Notes: generated by a model from the sequence alone, not told the origin. A stretch of 64,000 nt of DNA from Chitinophaga sp. SYP-B3965 (GCF_009647655.1 NZ_WJFD01000001.1:3224001-3288000), one strand, 5' to 3'. Positions 17,083 through 26,344 are shown, numbered from the stretch's first letter. Translations and numbers: made by a program.

Positions 17083-18120
17083 TTAACCTGCTATTACTTT
17101 CACGCGTTTGCTGCAACTCTCCCGTTTGATGAGTGTGGCGGGCAGTACTACCTGGTTTAGCTGGTGATCATTATTATTGAGTTCGTTCATGAGCACCTGG
17201 ATCACATTCCGGGCAATATCATGGATCGGTTGTGCCACGCAGGTGATACCTGGGGTATGAAGACGGAACAGATCGTGATCATCAAAGCTGATGAGGGCAA
17301 TGTCCTCTCCTATTGATAAGCCTAACTGTTTTATGCTTTCAATTCCGTAAACGCCGAGATAGTTGGTGGCGAAGAAAATGGCGTCCAGATCGGGGATGCC
17401 TTTGATGAAATCGGATATTTGATCTACGGCCTGTTCCCGGGTACCGGAAAAGGGGATCTTTTTGAGCAGTTTACGGGGGAAGTTGGCCTGTTGGGCTTTC
17501 ATGGCCGCCGTAAATCCATTCAACCGCTCCTTCATCTGGATCTGTTCTGAGGTGGTAGTTACGAAGGCTATTTTACTATAACCCAGCTTCAGGAGATACT
17601 CTGCGGCATCGTAGGCTCCCTGGAAGTTGTCTACCATTACATAGTTGGTAGGGATCTGGGGGAGGTAACGGTCCATCAGCACGATGGGCTTCTTCGCATT
17701 CTTGAGCATTTCTATTTCCTTATCCAGGTTGGGTGTGGGGGTAATAATATACCCGTCCACCTGGCGATATTCCAGGACTTCCAGGAGTCCTTTGGCTTTG
17801 GCGAGATTGTCTTCCGTGCTGCCGTAGAGTACTTTATAACCAAACTTATCGGCTTCTTCTTCCACGATCTTGGCTACATTAGCAAAGAAGTGGTTGGCAA
17901 TGTCCTCCACGATAAGGCCTATGGTTTTGGTTTTGCCGGTGCGCAAGCCTCTTGCCAGCTGATTTGGCTTATATTTTAGCTTAGCGGCCAGCTTCAGGAT
18001 CTTTTTGCTCACCTGCTCACTGATCCTCTTTTCCTTGGCTTTGCCGTTCAGAACAAAGGAGACTGTAGTAGGTGAAACCCCTGCCTGCTTCGCAATATCT
18101 TTGATTGATATACCTTTCAT
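17083..18120 (-). CDS. LacI-family transcriptional regulator
   Basis: 345 residues with the LacI helix-turn-helix at the N-terminus (ISIKDIAKQAGVSPTTVSFV, 4-23) and hinge helix (LKYKPNQLARGLRTGKTKTIG, abbreviated by its key residues N-LARGL), followed by a periplasmic-binding-protein-like ligand domain (about 62-335). Expected to bind a palindromic operator with a central CG, released or tightened by a sugar-type ligand. Such a site, GTGCTTAATCGATTTAGCAC, is present 18 bases upstream of its own start, and a related half-site lies in front of the neighbouring susC, so it is likely autoregulated and likely controls the susC-susD pair. It is transcribed in the same direction as susC but has its own terminator. 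Confidence 0.94.
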   Translation of the reverse strand: MKGISIKDIAKQAGVSPTTVSFVLNGKAKEKRISEQVSKKILKLAAKLKYKPNQLARGLRTGKTKTIGLIVEDIANHFFANVAKIVEEEADKFGYKVLYGSTEDNLAKAKGLLEVLEYRQVDGYIITPTPNLDKEIEMLKNAKKPIVLMDRYLPQIPTNYVMVDNFQGAYDAAEYLLKLGYSKIAFVTTTSEQIQMKERLNGFTAAMKAQQANFPRKLLKKIPFSGTREQAVDQISDFIKGIPDLDAIFFATNYLGVYGIESIKQLGLSIGEDIALISFDDHDLFRLHTPGITCVAQPIHDIARNVIQVLMNELNNNDHQLNQVVLPATLIKRESCSKRVKVIAG

Positions 18121-18137
18121 GTGAGTTTTGGTCGTAC

Positions 18138-18157
18138 GTGCTTAATCGATTTAGCAC
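18138..18157. promoter_or_regulatory. LacI-type operator (autoregulatory)
   Basis: GTGCTTAATCGATTTAGCAC is a 20-base palindrome with a central CG and a single mismatched pair, typical of LacI-family operators. It lies 18 bases before the repressor start codon. Confidence 0.65.
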
Positions 18158-18413
18158 AGACAAGGTACGCAAAAAAACATAAAAGAGAAAAGAATTTTGG
18201 GGCTAGATGCCCTGAAATGGGGGGATTGAGGGAAAAGGGGCTTCCGGGAGGGTCAGGACTGCCAGCTGGAAAAAAACTTTACAATATTCTGAAGATAATA
18301 GGCCGGACTAGTATTTTTTTAACTTAAATTTAATAATTTGGCAAAATAGAATTTAAAATGGCAGAATTCCTCTGTCAGCTTTTTCATAGGACTAAAACAA
18401 TCAAGGAAGCAAT
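18158..18413. other. Gap between lacI-family and araC-family genes
   Basis: A 256-base divergent intergenic region. Its plus strand is purine-rich around 18195-18260, with GGGGGGATTGAGGG-like runs. No clear -7 box was found for the araC-family gene. A 68-codon open frame at 18121-18327 covers the operator and has an unlikely composition, so it is not called. Confidence 0.4.
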
Positions 18414-19289
18414 ATGAAACCCATTCTGATAAAAGTGGGAGCCTTTGCCGACAACCAGATCACTATCATTGAACGTTGTGATCCGCACTTTAATACTCCC
18501 TTTCATTTTCATCCAGAGTGTGAACTGGTGTATGTTACCGAGAGTCACGGTAAGCGGATCGTGGGGGATAGCATTGAGAGCTTTGACGTAGGAGATATGG
18601 TATTCCTGGGGCCGAATATTCCACATGTGTGGTATAACGACGAAGGATATCATAAAAACGACGAATCGTTGAAGGCCCGATCTGTGGTGATCTACTTCCC
18701 TAAGGACATTTTTGGCGACAAGTTTTATGGTTTACCGGAAACCAAGGCCCTTACCGACCTCTTTCATCGTGCCCAACGTGGCATGAAGATCATTGGCAAC
18801 ACGCAGGATGTTTTGCGTAATGAGATCCTTTCTCTTCCTAAAAAGGAGGGATTGGAGCGGATCATTGCTTTGCTGCAGATCCTGAAAACGTTGTCTGAGA
18901 CGAAGGATTGTTATTACCTGGCCAGTACGGGGTATTCACATGCTTATAATGTAAAAGATAATCATAAGATAGACGAGGTGTTTAAATATGTGATGAACAA
19001 CTTCTCTAAGGAGATTTCCTTACAGGACGTTGCGAGTATCACGAACCTTTCGCCGCAGTCCTTTTGCCGGTTCTTTAAGAACAGGACGAAGAAGTCTTTT
19101 GTGCAGTTCCTGAATGAGGTGAGGATTGGGCATGCCTGTAAGCGGCTGACGGAAGAGGATTGGTCTATTGCGGAGATCGCGTATTCATGTGGGTTTAAGA
19201 ACCTTTCTAACTTTAACCGGTTCTTTAAAGAGATTGTGGGGAAGACGCCGAAGGAGTATAAGAATGAATTGCGGTTGAAGGAGAATTGA
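18414..19289 (+). CDS. AraC-family transcriptional regulator with cupin domain
   Basis: 291 residues. The N-terminal half is a cupin-type sensing domain (about 10-110; HFNTPFHFHPECELVYVTES has the metal/ligand-binding histidine pattern, and DVGDMVFLGPNIPHVWYND the second cupin motif). The C-terminal 100 residues hold the two AraC helix-turn-helix motifs (ISLQDVASITNLSPQSFCRF and IAEIAYSCGFKNLSNFNRFF, with KTPKEYK at the end). Members of this type usually activate carbon-source genes. It sits between two SusC/SusD loci, divergent from the LacI-family gene; which locus it controls cannot be decided from sequence. Confidence 0.92.
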   Translation: MKPILIKVGAFADNQITIIERCDPHFNTPFHFHPECELVYVTESHGKRIVGDSIESFDVGDMVFLGPNIPHVWYNDEGYHKNDESLKARSVVIYFPKDIFGDKFYGLPETKALTDLFHRAQRGMKIIGNTQDVLRNEILSLPKKEGLERIIALLQILKTLSETKDCYYLASTGYSHAYNVKDNHKIDEVFKYVMNNFSKEISLQDVASITNLSPQSFCRFFKNRTKKSFVQFLNEVRIGHACKRLTEEDWSIAEIAYSCGFKNLSNFNRFFKEIVGKTPKEYKNELRLKEN

Positions 19290-19653
19290 GCATTTATCAA
19301 CCAAAGATAGAAAGGCGTAGCATTGCATGCTGCGCTTTTTTTTTGTTTTGGTAGGGAGCTTGCCGCGCAGCAAAGGGCGGTTTTTTATTTTTTTTAAGGG
19401 GAAGGTATTTTTTGGGGAACTGGGAGCTTGCTGCAGCAAAGGGCGGTTTTTTATTTTTTTTAGGGGAAGGTATTTTTTGGGGAACTGGGAGCTTGCTGCA
19501 GCAAAGGGCGGCATTTTTGTTTTTGGGGATTGGTTTTTAAAAGAAGAAGAAGAAAGAACAAGCCGTTGAAGGGAGTGACACAACGGCGGATGATAGTAGT
19601 ACTGAAGATGGCTGCATAAATTTTTCTTTCCCTTTATTTAAATAAAAAATAAA
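19290..19653 (+). repeat. Intergenic G/T-rich repeats, cluster B (three cores)
   Basis: Between convergent araC-family and susD genes there are three tandem units of 65-66 bases. The cores are GCCGCGCAGCAAAGGGCGG (19362-19380), then CTGCAGCAAAGGGCGG at 19431-19446 and 19496-19511. Each unit continues with TTTTTTATTTTTTTTA, GGGGAAGGTATTTTTTGGGG and AACTGGGAGCTTG. The second and third units are nearly identical, which points to recent duplication. The remainder (19512-19653) is A/T-rich with no recognisable feature. Confidence 0.85.
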
Positions 19654-19673
19654 GCCGGCCCAAAAGGGCCGGC
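19654..19673 (-). terminator. Terminator of second susD
   Basis: GCCGGCCC and GGGCCGGC form a perfect stem with loop AAAA (TTTT on the minus strand), followed on that strand by TTTATTTTTTATTT. Confidence 0.9.
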
Positions 19674-19706
19674 CGTGCATTTTAGATGAGCTATGTCTAT
19701 TTATAA

Positions 19707-21323
19707 TTATGGCTTGTCCCACCAGAGACGGGTTCCTCCGTTGTCTGGACCACCTAGTAAAGTAATGGCTCTTTCAACACCTTTCGCGTTTGTAGCGTAC
19801 TCGGGGATCACGAAATTGATGCGGCGAACGAATGTGGCGGTGGGAATTTTTCCTCCGCTGTTATTCACTACAACCGGGAACAATTTAGGATAACCGGTAC
19901 GGCGGAATTCTGTCCATGCCTCCTGGCCTTCCGGGAACATGGCGATCCATTTCTGGGTGATGATGCGTTCCAGCTTTCTTGCAGGGGCATCTCCTTCTTC
20001 CCAGCGAATAGTGATGGTGCTGAGATAAGGATCTCCTGCCGCTACATTGTTGGCGGCATTTTTGAGATCTGTGTATGGCGCGGCTTTGCTGGTATTATCT
20101 AAAAGATAAGCTGCAGCCTGGCCACCGATGCTATTTTGTTCAAAGGAGGTTTTTACACCGTTCTCATAATTTGTTGCTGCGGAACCTGCACCAGCCCAGC
20201 CATTCAGAGCAGCTTCTGCTTTCAGGAACCAGGCTTCTGCAGCTGTCATTACTTGTACCTTAGAAGGGAAAGTAGCGAGCCTGGAATAATCTTCGTACAT
20301 TTTTGAAGGCAGGGCAATACCTGTTCTTACACCTTTGTAACCATCTGGTTTTGCTGCGGCAGTCTTAAAGTATAATTTGATACGGGGATCATTGTAACCA
20401 GTGAGGATAGACTCCATTGGCGCCCCCATCCTGATATCATTCCAGCTATCGCTGAATGCATTATAAGGATGTTCTACGGGTGCTATGTTGATACGGGCAT
20501 CGTCTAACGGAACACTCATCAATCCTACAGGATTAGCCAGTGCGGCTTCTCCTTCCTGTTTCGCTTTTGCGGGATCTATTTTTGCTATGCGGATAGCGAG
20601 GCGCAAACGCAGGGAGTTAGCGAGTTTGATCCATGGTTTGTATGATCCATCATACGTGAGATCAAATTGAGCGAAGGGTTTCAGCGGATCGTTGGCTAAT
20701 GGTGTTAAAGTTGTGATAGCTGAATTGAGGTCTGCAAAAAATGCATAATAGGCATCTTTCTGAGAATCGTAATCAATGCTTTTATCCGGATTGATGATAC
20801 CAAATTTGGTATAGATGATCGGACCATAGACATCGCTGATGCGGTGCATGGTGAGCACTTTCAGGATCAGCAGCCATGCTTTGAAATCAGCAAACTCATT
20901 ACCAGCTACCTTCATGATACGGCTGGCAATAGGCATTACGGCAATGTTTGGCGCATCGATATAAGAACCGTAAGCGCATCCCCACATTACCTGGTTCCAG
21001 CCATCTATCAGGTTATAGGTAGAATTATTATTTCCAAAGTTTCCGAATGGACCGGGTACTCCCATGTAACCGGAGTAGATATCTCCCTGCAGGTTCTGTT
21101 GTACCTGCATTACCCAGCCTGGTTGTACGGCGAATATATTAAACTGTATCTGGCGGAATGGCTCACCGACTAACCTGAAATCTGCTTTCAGTTCGTCTTT
21201 GCTCATTCCATATGGATTTGTATTGATACGCTCGAAATCCTTTGTACAGGCGCCAAGCAGAATAGTGCTCAGTCCTGCGATGGCCAGACTCCGGGTAAGT
21301 TTGTATTTAAACGTTCTCATCAT
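19707..21323 (-). CDS. SusD/RagB-family lipoprotein (second locus)
   Basis: 538 residues with lipobox LLGAC, Cys26. The SusD-like fold is indicated by the N-terminal CTKDFERINTNPYG signature typical of SusD-like_2 proteins, the helix AWLLILKVLTMHRISDVYGP, the LRLRLAIRIAKIDPAKA helix and the C-terminal PEGQEAWTEFRRTGYPKLFP block. It should cap the SusC-like receptor encoded 28 bases upstream. The IPEYATNAKGVERAI segment and final WWDKP also resemble the first SusD here, suggesting the two loci are paralogous. Substrate unknown. Confidence 0.93.
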   Translation of the reverse strand: MMRTFKYKLTRSLAIAGLSTILLGACTKDFERINTNPYGMSKDELKADFRLVGEPFRQIQFNIFAVQPGWVMQVQQNLQGDIYSGYMGVPGPFGNFGNNNSTYNLIDGWNQVMWGCAYGSYIDAPNIAVMPIASRIMKVAGNEFADFKAWLLILKVLTMHRISDVYGPIIYTKFGIINPDKSIDYDSQKDAYYAFFADLNSAITTLTPLANDPLKPFAQFDLTYDGSYKPWIKLANSLRLRLAIRIAKIDPAKAKQEGEAALANPVGLMSVPLDDARINIAPVEHPYNAFSDSWNDIRMGAPMESILTGYNDPRIKLYFKTAAAKPDGYKGVRTGIALPSKMYEDYSRLATFPSKVQVMTAAEAWFLKAEAALNGWAGAGSAATNYENGVKTSFEQNSIGGQAAAYLLDNTSKAAPYTDLKNAANNVAAGDPYLSTITIRWEEGDAPARKLERIITQKWIAMFPEGQEAWTEFRRTGYPKLFPVVVNNSGGKIPTATFVRRINFVIPEYATNAKGVERAITLLGGPDNGGTRLWWDKP

Positions 21324-21351
21324 TGTAAGTTTTTTGTTGTCAATACTTCTC

Positions 21352-24300
21352 TTATAGTCCTACTTTCAGGCTTGCACCGAAACTGCGTGTTGCAGGCTGG
21401 CCAAATACATCTATACCTTGTAAGCTGTTGTTACCACCAGCACTTACTTCAGGATCAAATGGCGCATCGTTCTTGAAGAAGAACAGGTTGCGGCCGATGA
21501 TGCCAATTTGCAGGTTACGAATGTGTTTGGATTTAACGGGTATTTTATAGCTGAGTGCCAATTCGCGTAAGCGAATGTTGGTGGCATCGTACATGTAGAA
21601 TTCTCCTACACCTGCACGGCCGCCGATGGATTGATAGAATTTCTTGGCGTCCAGTTTGCCGGTGAAAGGTTTACCATCCTGCGTTACAGCATTCAGGCTT
21701 ACACCTCCGTTATCTCTTGCCTGTGCGGTAGCTTCGGTTACACCATAACCATCCAGGATGGCTTGCGTCATACTCATTACCTTACCACCAAAACGGCCAT
21801 CGATCAGGAAGCTGAGGGAGAAGTTCTTATAATCAAATGTGTTGTTCCAGCCCAGGTTGAACTTAGGATTGGGATTACCGACTACATAAAAACTACCGTT
21901 AGCATTGGATGCAACACTATCTTCTACTCCATCTCCGGCAGCATTCAGAATGAAAGCTCCTTGTGCGTTACGGCGAAGTGTACGGTTGGCATAGATATCA
22001 CCCCATGCACCACCTTCCTGGATAAAGGAACCGTACATATTGGAACCAAACTGTGTTAGCTGAAAACGGGCGGTAGGATCTGCTCCTGCGATGTTTGCGT
22101 CAGACAGTTTGATCACGGTGTTCTTGTTGGCGGAGAAGTTGATATTGGAGGTCCAGGTAAAATCTCTGCCTTTTACAGGTACTGCGGTTAACATGGCTTC
22201 GATCCCTTTATTCTGGATATTACCCATGTTCACATAATAGATCTGGAAACCACTGGCGGGTTGCGCGCCGATCTCCATGTATTGTTTGAAGTTATTGTTC
22301 TTGTAGAAAGTAAGGTCCAGGGAGAGTCTGTCGTTCAGGAAACGTACTTCCAGACCGGCTTCTATGGAGCGGTTATCTTCCGGTTCCAGGAAAGTTCCCG
22401 GATATGGTGCGCGGAGGTTACTGTTCAATTCCTGACGGCCACCTACGATCTGCATGTTAAAATCTGCAGGGCGGGAGAAGTAAGGTTGTACTTCATTACC
22501 TACTCTTGCATAAGAGAATCTAACTTTTGCAAAGTTGATGGCTTCGGGCAGTTTTACCATTTCACTGATCACAGCGGTAATGCCTGCTGAGTAGTAGAAA
22601 TAACCACCTTTTTCTTTCGGCGTAAATGCCAGCGTGCTGGACCAGTCGTTCCGGCCGGTGAGGTCCAGGAAGAGATAGTCGTTCAAACCTAGTTGCACAT
22701 TACCAAAAACAGCTTGTGTTTGTTTCTGGTCTATACCTTGCATCTGTGTTAAAGCTAAAGGATCGATATTGGTTAACTGGAATTTGTTGGCGTAAACTAA
22801 TCCGGGATTGGAGGCCCAGTTTACATCTGACAATATCCTGTCGTGTGCTTTCAGATCAGTTACGCTGGCGCCCAGGTTACCACTGATGTTCAGGTGTTCG
22901 CTGAGTTTTTTGTTGGCAGACAACAGCAGATCTCCATACAATTGCGTGTTGAATTCCCTTTCATAAGTGTAGCGACCATTGGTGGGTGCGAGTGTGGCTT
23001 GTGTACTGGCATATGCTTTCAGTTCATACTCGTCATAACTTTTATCAAAGCTACCGCGTGCCTGTACGCTTAACCAATCCAGCAGCTGGTATTTAAGAGA
23101 GAGGGAAGCCATGCCACGGTTACGCATTTCTGTTCTCTCATTCCTGTTCAGGATCCAGTATGGATTTTGCTGTTCTGCATCTCCGGCCCAGGTTTTTTCG
23201 TTGTTAATGTTCCACCAGTCCTGGAGGTTCATGTTCCTCGCTTTATCGAAGTATTCGTACTTTTTGTATTTGTCGAAATCAATTCCGCGGGGCAATAAAT
23301 ACAAACCGGTGAGCGGGTTAAAATAGAGGCCCACACCTGGTCTGTTCCTTGCATTCTGTGCGAGGAAAGTGATGTTTGCGTCTACGGTTAATTTATCGTT
23401 CAGCAGCTTCAGTGTTTCCCGGAAATTGAAGGTGTGGCGATTGAGCTTTGCGGTAGGAATAATGCCTTTGCTACTGGTATTGGAGTAGGAGAAATAAGAC
23501 TGTGCAATTTCGTTACCGCCGCTGAGCGCAATACTATTTGTATAGGTAGAACCTGTGTTGTAAAAATCTTTTGCGTGATCCTTTACGTTGGAAACTTTAG
23601 GGCCCCAGCTCTGGTTATCACCAGGACCTGAGCCTCCGGGTGTTTGTCCGTACCTGTATTGCAGATCAGGTAATAAAAAGGGAGATTCGAAAGTAGCGTC
23701 TGAAGAAAAGTCGATCTTTGTTCTTCCTGCGCGGCCTTTTTTGGTGGTGATGATGATCACACCATTTGCAGCCTGGCTACCATATAAAGCAGCTGCGGAA
23801 GCACCTTTCAGGATATTGATGGTTTCAATATCGTCCGGGTTGATGTTGGAAATACCATCTCCCCCATCGCGGCCTGCACCACTTTGAATATCAGATGACT
23901 GGCCGTATGAATTGGCGGGTTGGGAAGGAGAAAAATTCGCTAATGGTACTCCATCTATGATATAGAGGGGCTGATTTTCGCGGGTGGATTTATTTCCGCG
24001 CATGATCACGCGGGCGGTTCCACCAAGGCCTGAGGCACTGCGGCCAATGGTTACACCGGCAGCTTTACCAGCCAGGCTGTTGATCACGTTCACATCTTTC
24101 ACGCGGGAAAGATCTTCGTTGCTCAATTGTTGGGTAGCGTAAGTGAGTTCTTTGGATTTACGTTGAATGCCCAAAGCAGTTACAACAAATTCACTGAGGG
24201 AACGGCTGTTCTCTTCCAGTACTACATCATACACATCACCACTACCTACGGCTACTTCCTGACTGGTAAACCCCAAAAAACGGAATACCAGGATGTCGCC

Positions 24301-24822
24301 GGGATTGGCGGTTAAGACAAATGCGCCATTAGGCTGGGTTTGGGTTCCCCTGTTGGTGTTCTTAACAACTACGGTTACGCCGGGAAGGCCGGCTCCTTTT
24401 GCGTCCTTTACGGTACCGCGGATCTCTTTTTCAGCTAAATTACCACTGTTCATCAGGGTAACGGACGTTAAAGATCCGTTATGTTGTTCCTGATTTACTA
24501 TGATCTTACTGTTTTTTCTCGTAAATTTCAGTCCGGTTTGTTCCGCGAGCAGTGTAAGTACCTCATCTATGGGTTGCTTCACACAGTTCAGGTTAATCTT
24601 CTTTTTGAGATTCAGATCGGATTTGTCGTAATGGAAACTGAGACCTGTTTTGGAGGAAATTTCAGTAAACACCTCTTCCATGTTCTTATTCCTGACCTGG
24701 ATGGTGAGACTGACGTTTTTAGTATCCTGCGACTCGGCATTAGCACTGGCGGTGTAAGGAGCCGCCAGTGTGATGGCCAACGCAAGAGTCACTAGTGATA
24801 AAAGGCGTAGGCATTTTTTCAT
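21352..24822 (-). CDS. SusC-like TonB receptor with STN signalling domain
   Basis: 1156 residues: signal peptide (to about residue 28), STN domain (about 40-115; VRNKNMEEVFTEISSKTGL and IDEVLTLLAEQTGLKF), CarboxypepD_reg-like domain (about 135-210, GTVKDAKGAGLPGVTVVVKN), box LSEFVVTALGI, plug (about 225-365, with NILKGASAAALYGSQAANGV) and barrel. It ends in SLKVGL instead of the usual aromatic residue. The STN domain relays substrate binding to the FecR-like protein encoded just upstream (four-base gap), which then frees the sigma factor at 26345. The operon order sigma-FecR-SusC-SusD is classic, but no degradative enzyme lies beside it. Confidence 0.95.
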   Translation of the reverse strand: MKKCLRLLSLVTLALAITLAAPYTASANAESQDTKNVSLTIQVRNKNMEEVFTEISSKTGLSFHYDKSDLNLKKKINLNCVKQPIDEVLTLLAEQTGLKFTRKNSKIIVNQEQHNGSLTSVTLMNSGNLAEKEIRGTVKDAKGAGLPGVTVVVKNTNRGTQTQPNGAFVLTANPGDILVFRFLGFTSQEVAVGSGDVYDVVLEENSRSLSEFVVTALGIQRKSKELTYATQQLSNEDLSRVKDVNVINSLAGKAAGVTIGRSASGLGGTARVIMRGNKSTRENQPLYIIDGVPLANFSPSQPANSYGQSSDIQSGAGRDGGDGISNINPDDIETINILKGASAAALYGSQAANGVIIITTKKGRAGRTKIDFSSDATFESPFLLPDLQYRYGQTPGGSGPGDNQSWGPKVSNVKDHAKDFYNTGSTYTNSIALSGGNEIAQSYFSYSNTSSKGIIPTAKLNRHTFNFRETLKLLNDKLTVDANITFLAQNARNRPGVGLYFNPLTGLYLLPRGIDFDKYKKYEYFDKARNMNLQDWWNINNEKTWAGDAEQQNPYWILNRNERTEMRNRGMASLSLKYQLLDWLSVQARGSFDKSYDEYELKAYASTQATLAPTNGRYTYEREFNTQLYGDLLLSANKKLSEHLNISGNLGASVTDLKAHDRILSDVNWASNPGLVYANKFQLTNIDPLALTQMQGIDQKQTQAVFGNVQLGLNDYLFLDLTGRNDWSSTLAFTPKEKGGYFYYSAGITAVISEMVKLPEAINFAKVRFSYARVGNEVQPYFSRPADFNMQIVGGRQELNSNLRAPYPGTFLEPEDNRSIEAGLEVRFLNDRLSLDLTFYKNNNFKQYMEIGAQPASGFQIYYVNMGNIQNKGIEAMLTAVPVKGRDFTWTSNINFSANKNTVIKLSDANIAGADPTARFQLTQFGSNMYGSFIQEGGAWGDIYANRTLRRNAQGAFILNAAGDGVEDSVASNANGSFYVVGNPNPKFNLGWNNTFDYKNFSLSFLIDGRFGGKVMSMTQAILDGYGVTEATAQARDNGGVSLNAVTQDGKPFTGKLDAKKFYQSIGGRAGVGEFYMYDATNIRLRELALSYKIPVKSKHIRNLQIGIIGRNLFFFKNDAPFDPEVSAGGNNSLQGIDVFGQPATRSFGASLKVGL

Positions 24823-24826
24823 ACAT

Positions 24827-25840
24827 CTAGTTTTTGCATTTAAGGAAAATTGTGTCGTTCTTGATCGTGTAGCTTATATTTTTGGTTAGACAAATGGTTT
24901 CTATTATTTCCTGTAAGTTCTCATCTTTAAAGAAACCGGTGTAGTTCCACTCTTTCGCTTCGCATTCGTTGATCACTGTTACGTTATACCTGTTCTCAAT
25001 TTCATTCACTAATTCTTCATAGCTGGCATCTTTGAACACTAAGAAGCCGTGTTTCCAACCTACGATATCGTCTTCTTTTTCAAAGGTGGTTTTGGCCATG
25101 CTGAGGGATACTCTATCATAGCTTAAACGTTCACTGGGGTTCAGTATCACCGGAGTTTTTTGGGCATGATCTACTTTTACTTTACCAGTGAGCAATGCTA
25201 CCGTGATCTTCTTTTCTCTTGAATACGCTCTGATATTGAAAGATGTACCTAATGCGGTGGTGGCGATATCTCCGCTGTGTACCACGAAAGGATGGGTTGG
25301 GTCTTCTGCTACTTTGAAGAAGGCTTCTCCTTCATCGAGGTAGATGCTTCTGTTCTTTCCGGAGAATTTTTCAGGGTAGCGTAATTTGGAGGATGAATTG
25401 ACGATGATGGTGGAGCCATCGGCCAGTACAACCTTTTCTGTGGAACCCTTGGTGGTAGAGACTTCTACGTAACCATTCCTTATCACTTTATTTGCTTTTA
25501 CCACAGCAGATTGTACGGCGGGATGGAGTGGGTTCACAAGATTCGTTTCTGGTGTTGGCCATAGCGTAAATGCTATCAGTCCTGTGATCATGGCTGCGGT
25601 GGCAGTGTATATCCATGGGCGCCAGTTGCGTTTTCTCCTGTGTATTTCTGGTGTGTTGATCTGGTCCTGGATGCGCATTCGGACTTCTTCCAGTTGTTCC
25701 TGGAGGAAATCGTCTTCTATCATGGCGGACCGGTGTTGGTTGATGCTCGCAAACCATTGCTCGATGATCCTTATCTCTTCGGTTGTACACTTGTTTTGTG
25801 TATACCTTTCCAGGACTTTTTTGATCTGTTCAATATCCAC
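24827..25840 (-). CDS. FecR-family anti-sigma factor
   Basis: 337 residues: an N-terminal cytoplasmic anti-sigma segment (MDIEQIKKVLERYTQNKCTT, with EEIRIIEQWF), one membrane helix (about 86-105, WIYTATAAMITGLIAFTLW), the FecR domain (about 125-225; VEVSTTKGSTEKVVLADGST, YPEKFSGKNRSIYLDEGEAF and FNIRAYSREKKITVALLTGK) and a C-terminal DUF4974-type domain (about 265-335, MAKTTFEKEDDIVGWKHGF then ENRYNVTVIN). It couples the STN domain of the SusC receptor to the ECF sigma factor. It is separated from that sigma gene by 504 bases of tandem repeats, an unusual gap for this gene pair. Confidence 0.94.
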   Translation of the reverse strand: MDIEQIKKVLERYTQNKCTTEEIRIIEQWFASINQHRSAMIEDDFLQEQLEEVRMRIQDQINTPEIHRRKRNWRPWIYTATAAMITGLIAFTLWPTPETNLVNPLHPAVQSAVVKANKVIRNGYVEVSTTKGSTEKVVLADGSTIIVNSSSKLRYPEKFSGKNRSIYLDEGEAFFKVAEDPTHPFVVHSGDIATTALGTSFNIRAYSREKKITVALLTGKVKVDHAQKTPVILNPSERLSYDRVSLSMAKTTFEKEDDIVGWKHGFLVFKDASYEELVNEIENRYNVTVINECEAKEWNYTGFFKDENLQEIIETICLTKNISYTIKNDTIFLKCKN

Positions 25841-26344
25841 TGCGGTAATTTTTTAGTTGGTGATATAAAGGGAGTCGTGTGTACGTTGGGAAAGTACCAT
25901 CTGTTTTTAAAAAAGTTTTAGGGGGTTGGTTTTGAGGGGGTTGGGGGTTTGCCGCGCAGCAAAGGGCGGTTTTCTTTTCTTTTTTTGGAGAAGGGTTTTC
26001 TTTTGGGGGAGGTTCTTTTTGAGAATGGGTTGGGAGTTTGCCGCGCAGCAAAGGGCGGAGTTTTTTTCTTTTTTTGGAGAAGGGTTTTCTTTTGGGGGAG
26101 GTTCTTTTTGAGAATGGTGGGGAGTTTGCCGCGCAGCAAAGGGCGGTTTTCTTCTCTTTTTTTTGGAGAAGGGTTTTCTTTTGGGGGAGGTTCTTTGTGA
26201 GAATGGTCGGGAGTTTGCCGCGCTGCAAAGGGCGGTTTTCTTCTCTTTTTTAAGAAGGAAATTTTATTGGAGAGGGCCTTTTTTCTTTTAGGAAGGAGTT
26301 TTTTTGAGAATAGTGAGGAGTAGACGTTACAAAGAAAGCTTCTA
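25841..26344 (+). repeat. Tandem 89-bp repeat array between sigma and fecR, cluster C
   Basis: Four tandem units carry the core GCCGCGCAGCAAAGGGCGG at 25951-25969, 26040-26058, 26128-26146 and 26217-26235 (the last with GCTG in place of GCAG), spaced 89, 88 and 89 bases. Each unit continues with TTTTCTTTTCTTTTTTTGGA, GAAGGGTTTTCTTTTGGGGG and AGGTTCTTTTTGAGAATGG. The plus strand is almost only G and T; the genes on either side read on the minus strand. A degraded fifth unit (GGAAGGAGTTTTTTTGAGAA) lies at about 26290-26312. Confidence 0.9.

Noticed and set aside
18121..18327. 68-codon open frame upstream of the lacI-family gene
   Set aside because: Covers the operator and a purine-rich spacer; composition is not protein-like and no start context is visible.
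19327..19569. Open frames encoding Phe/Lys/Arg-rich repeats such as RSKGRFFIFF
   Set aside because: They are frames through the G/T-rich repeat cores; the same shadow peptides appear in all five clusters, without ribosome-site or family evidence.
25951..26235. CRISPR array
   Set aside because: Period of 89 bases with conserved spacers, no unique spacers and no cas genes.
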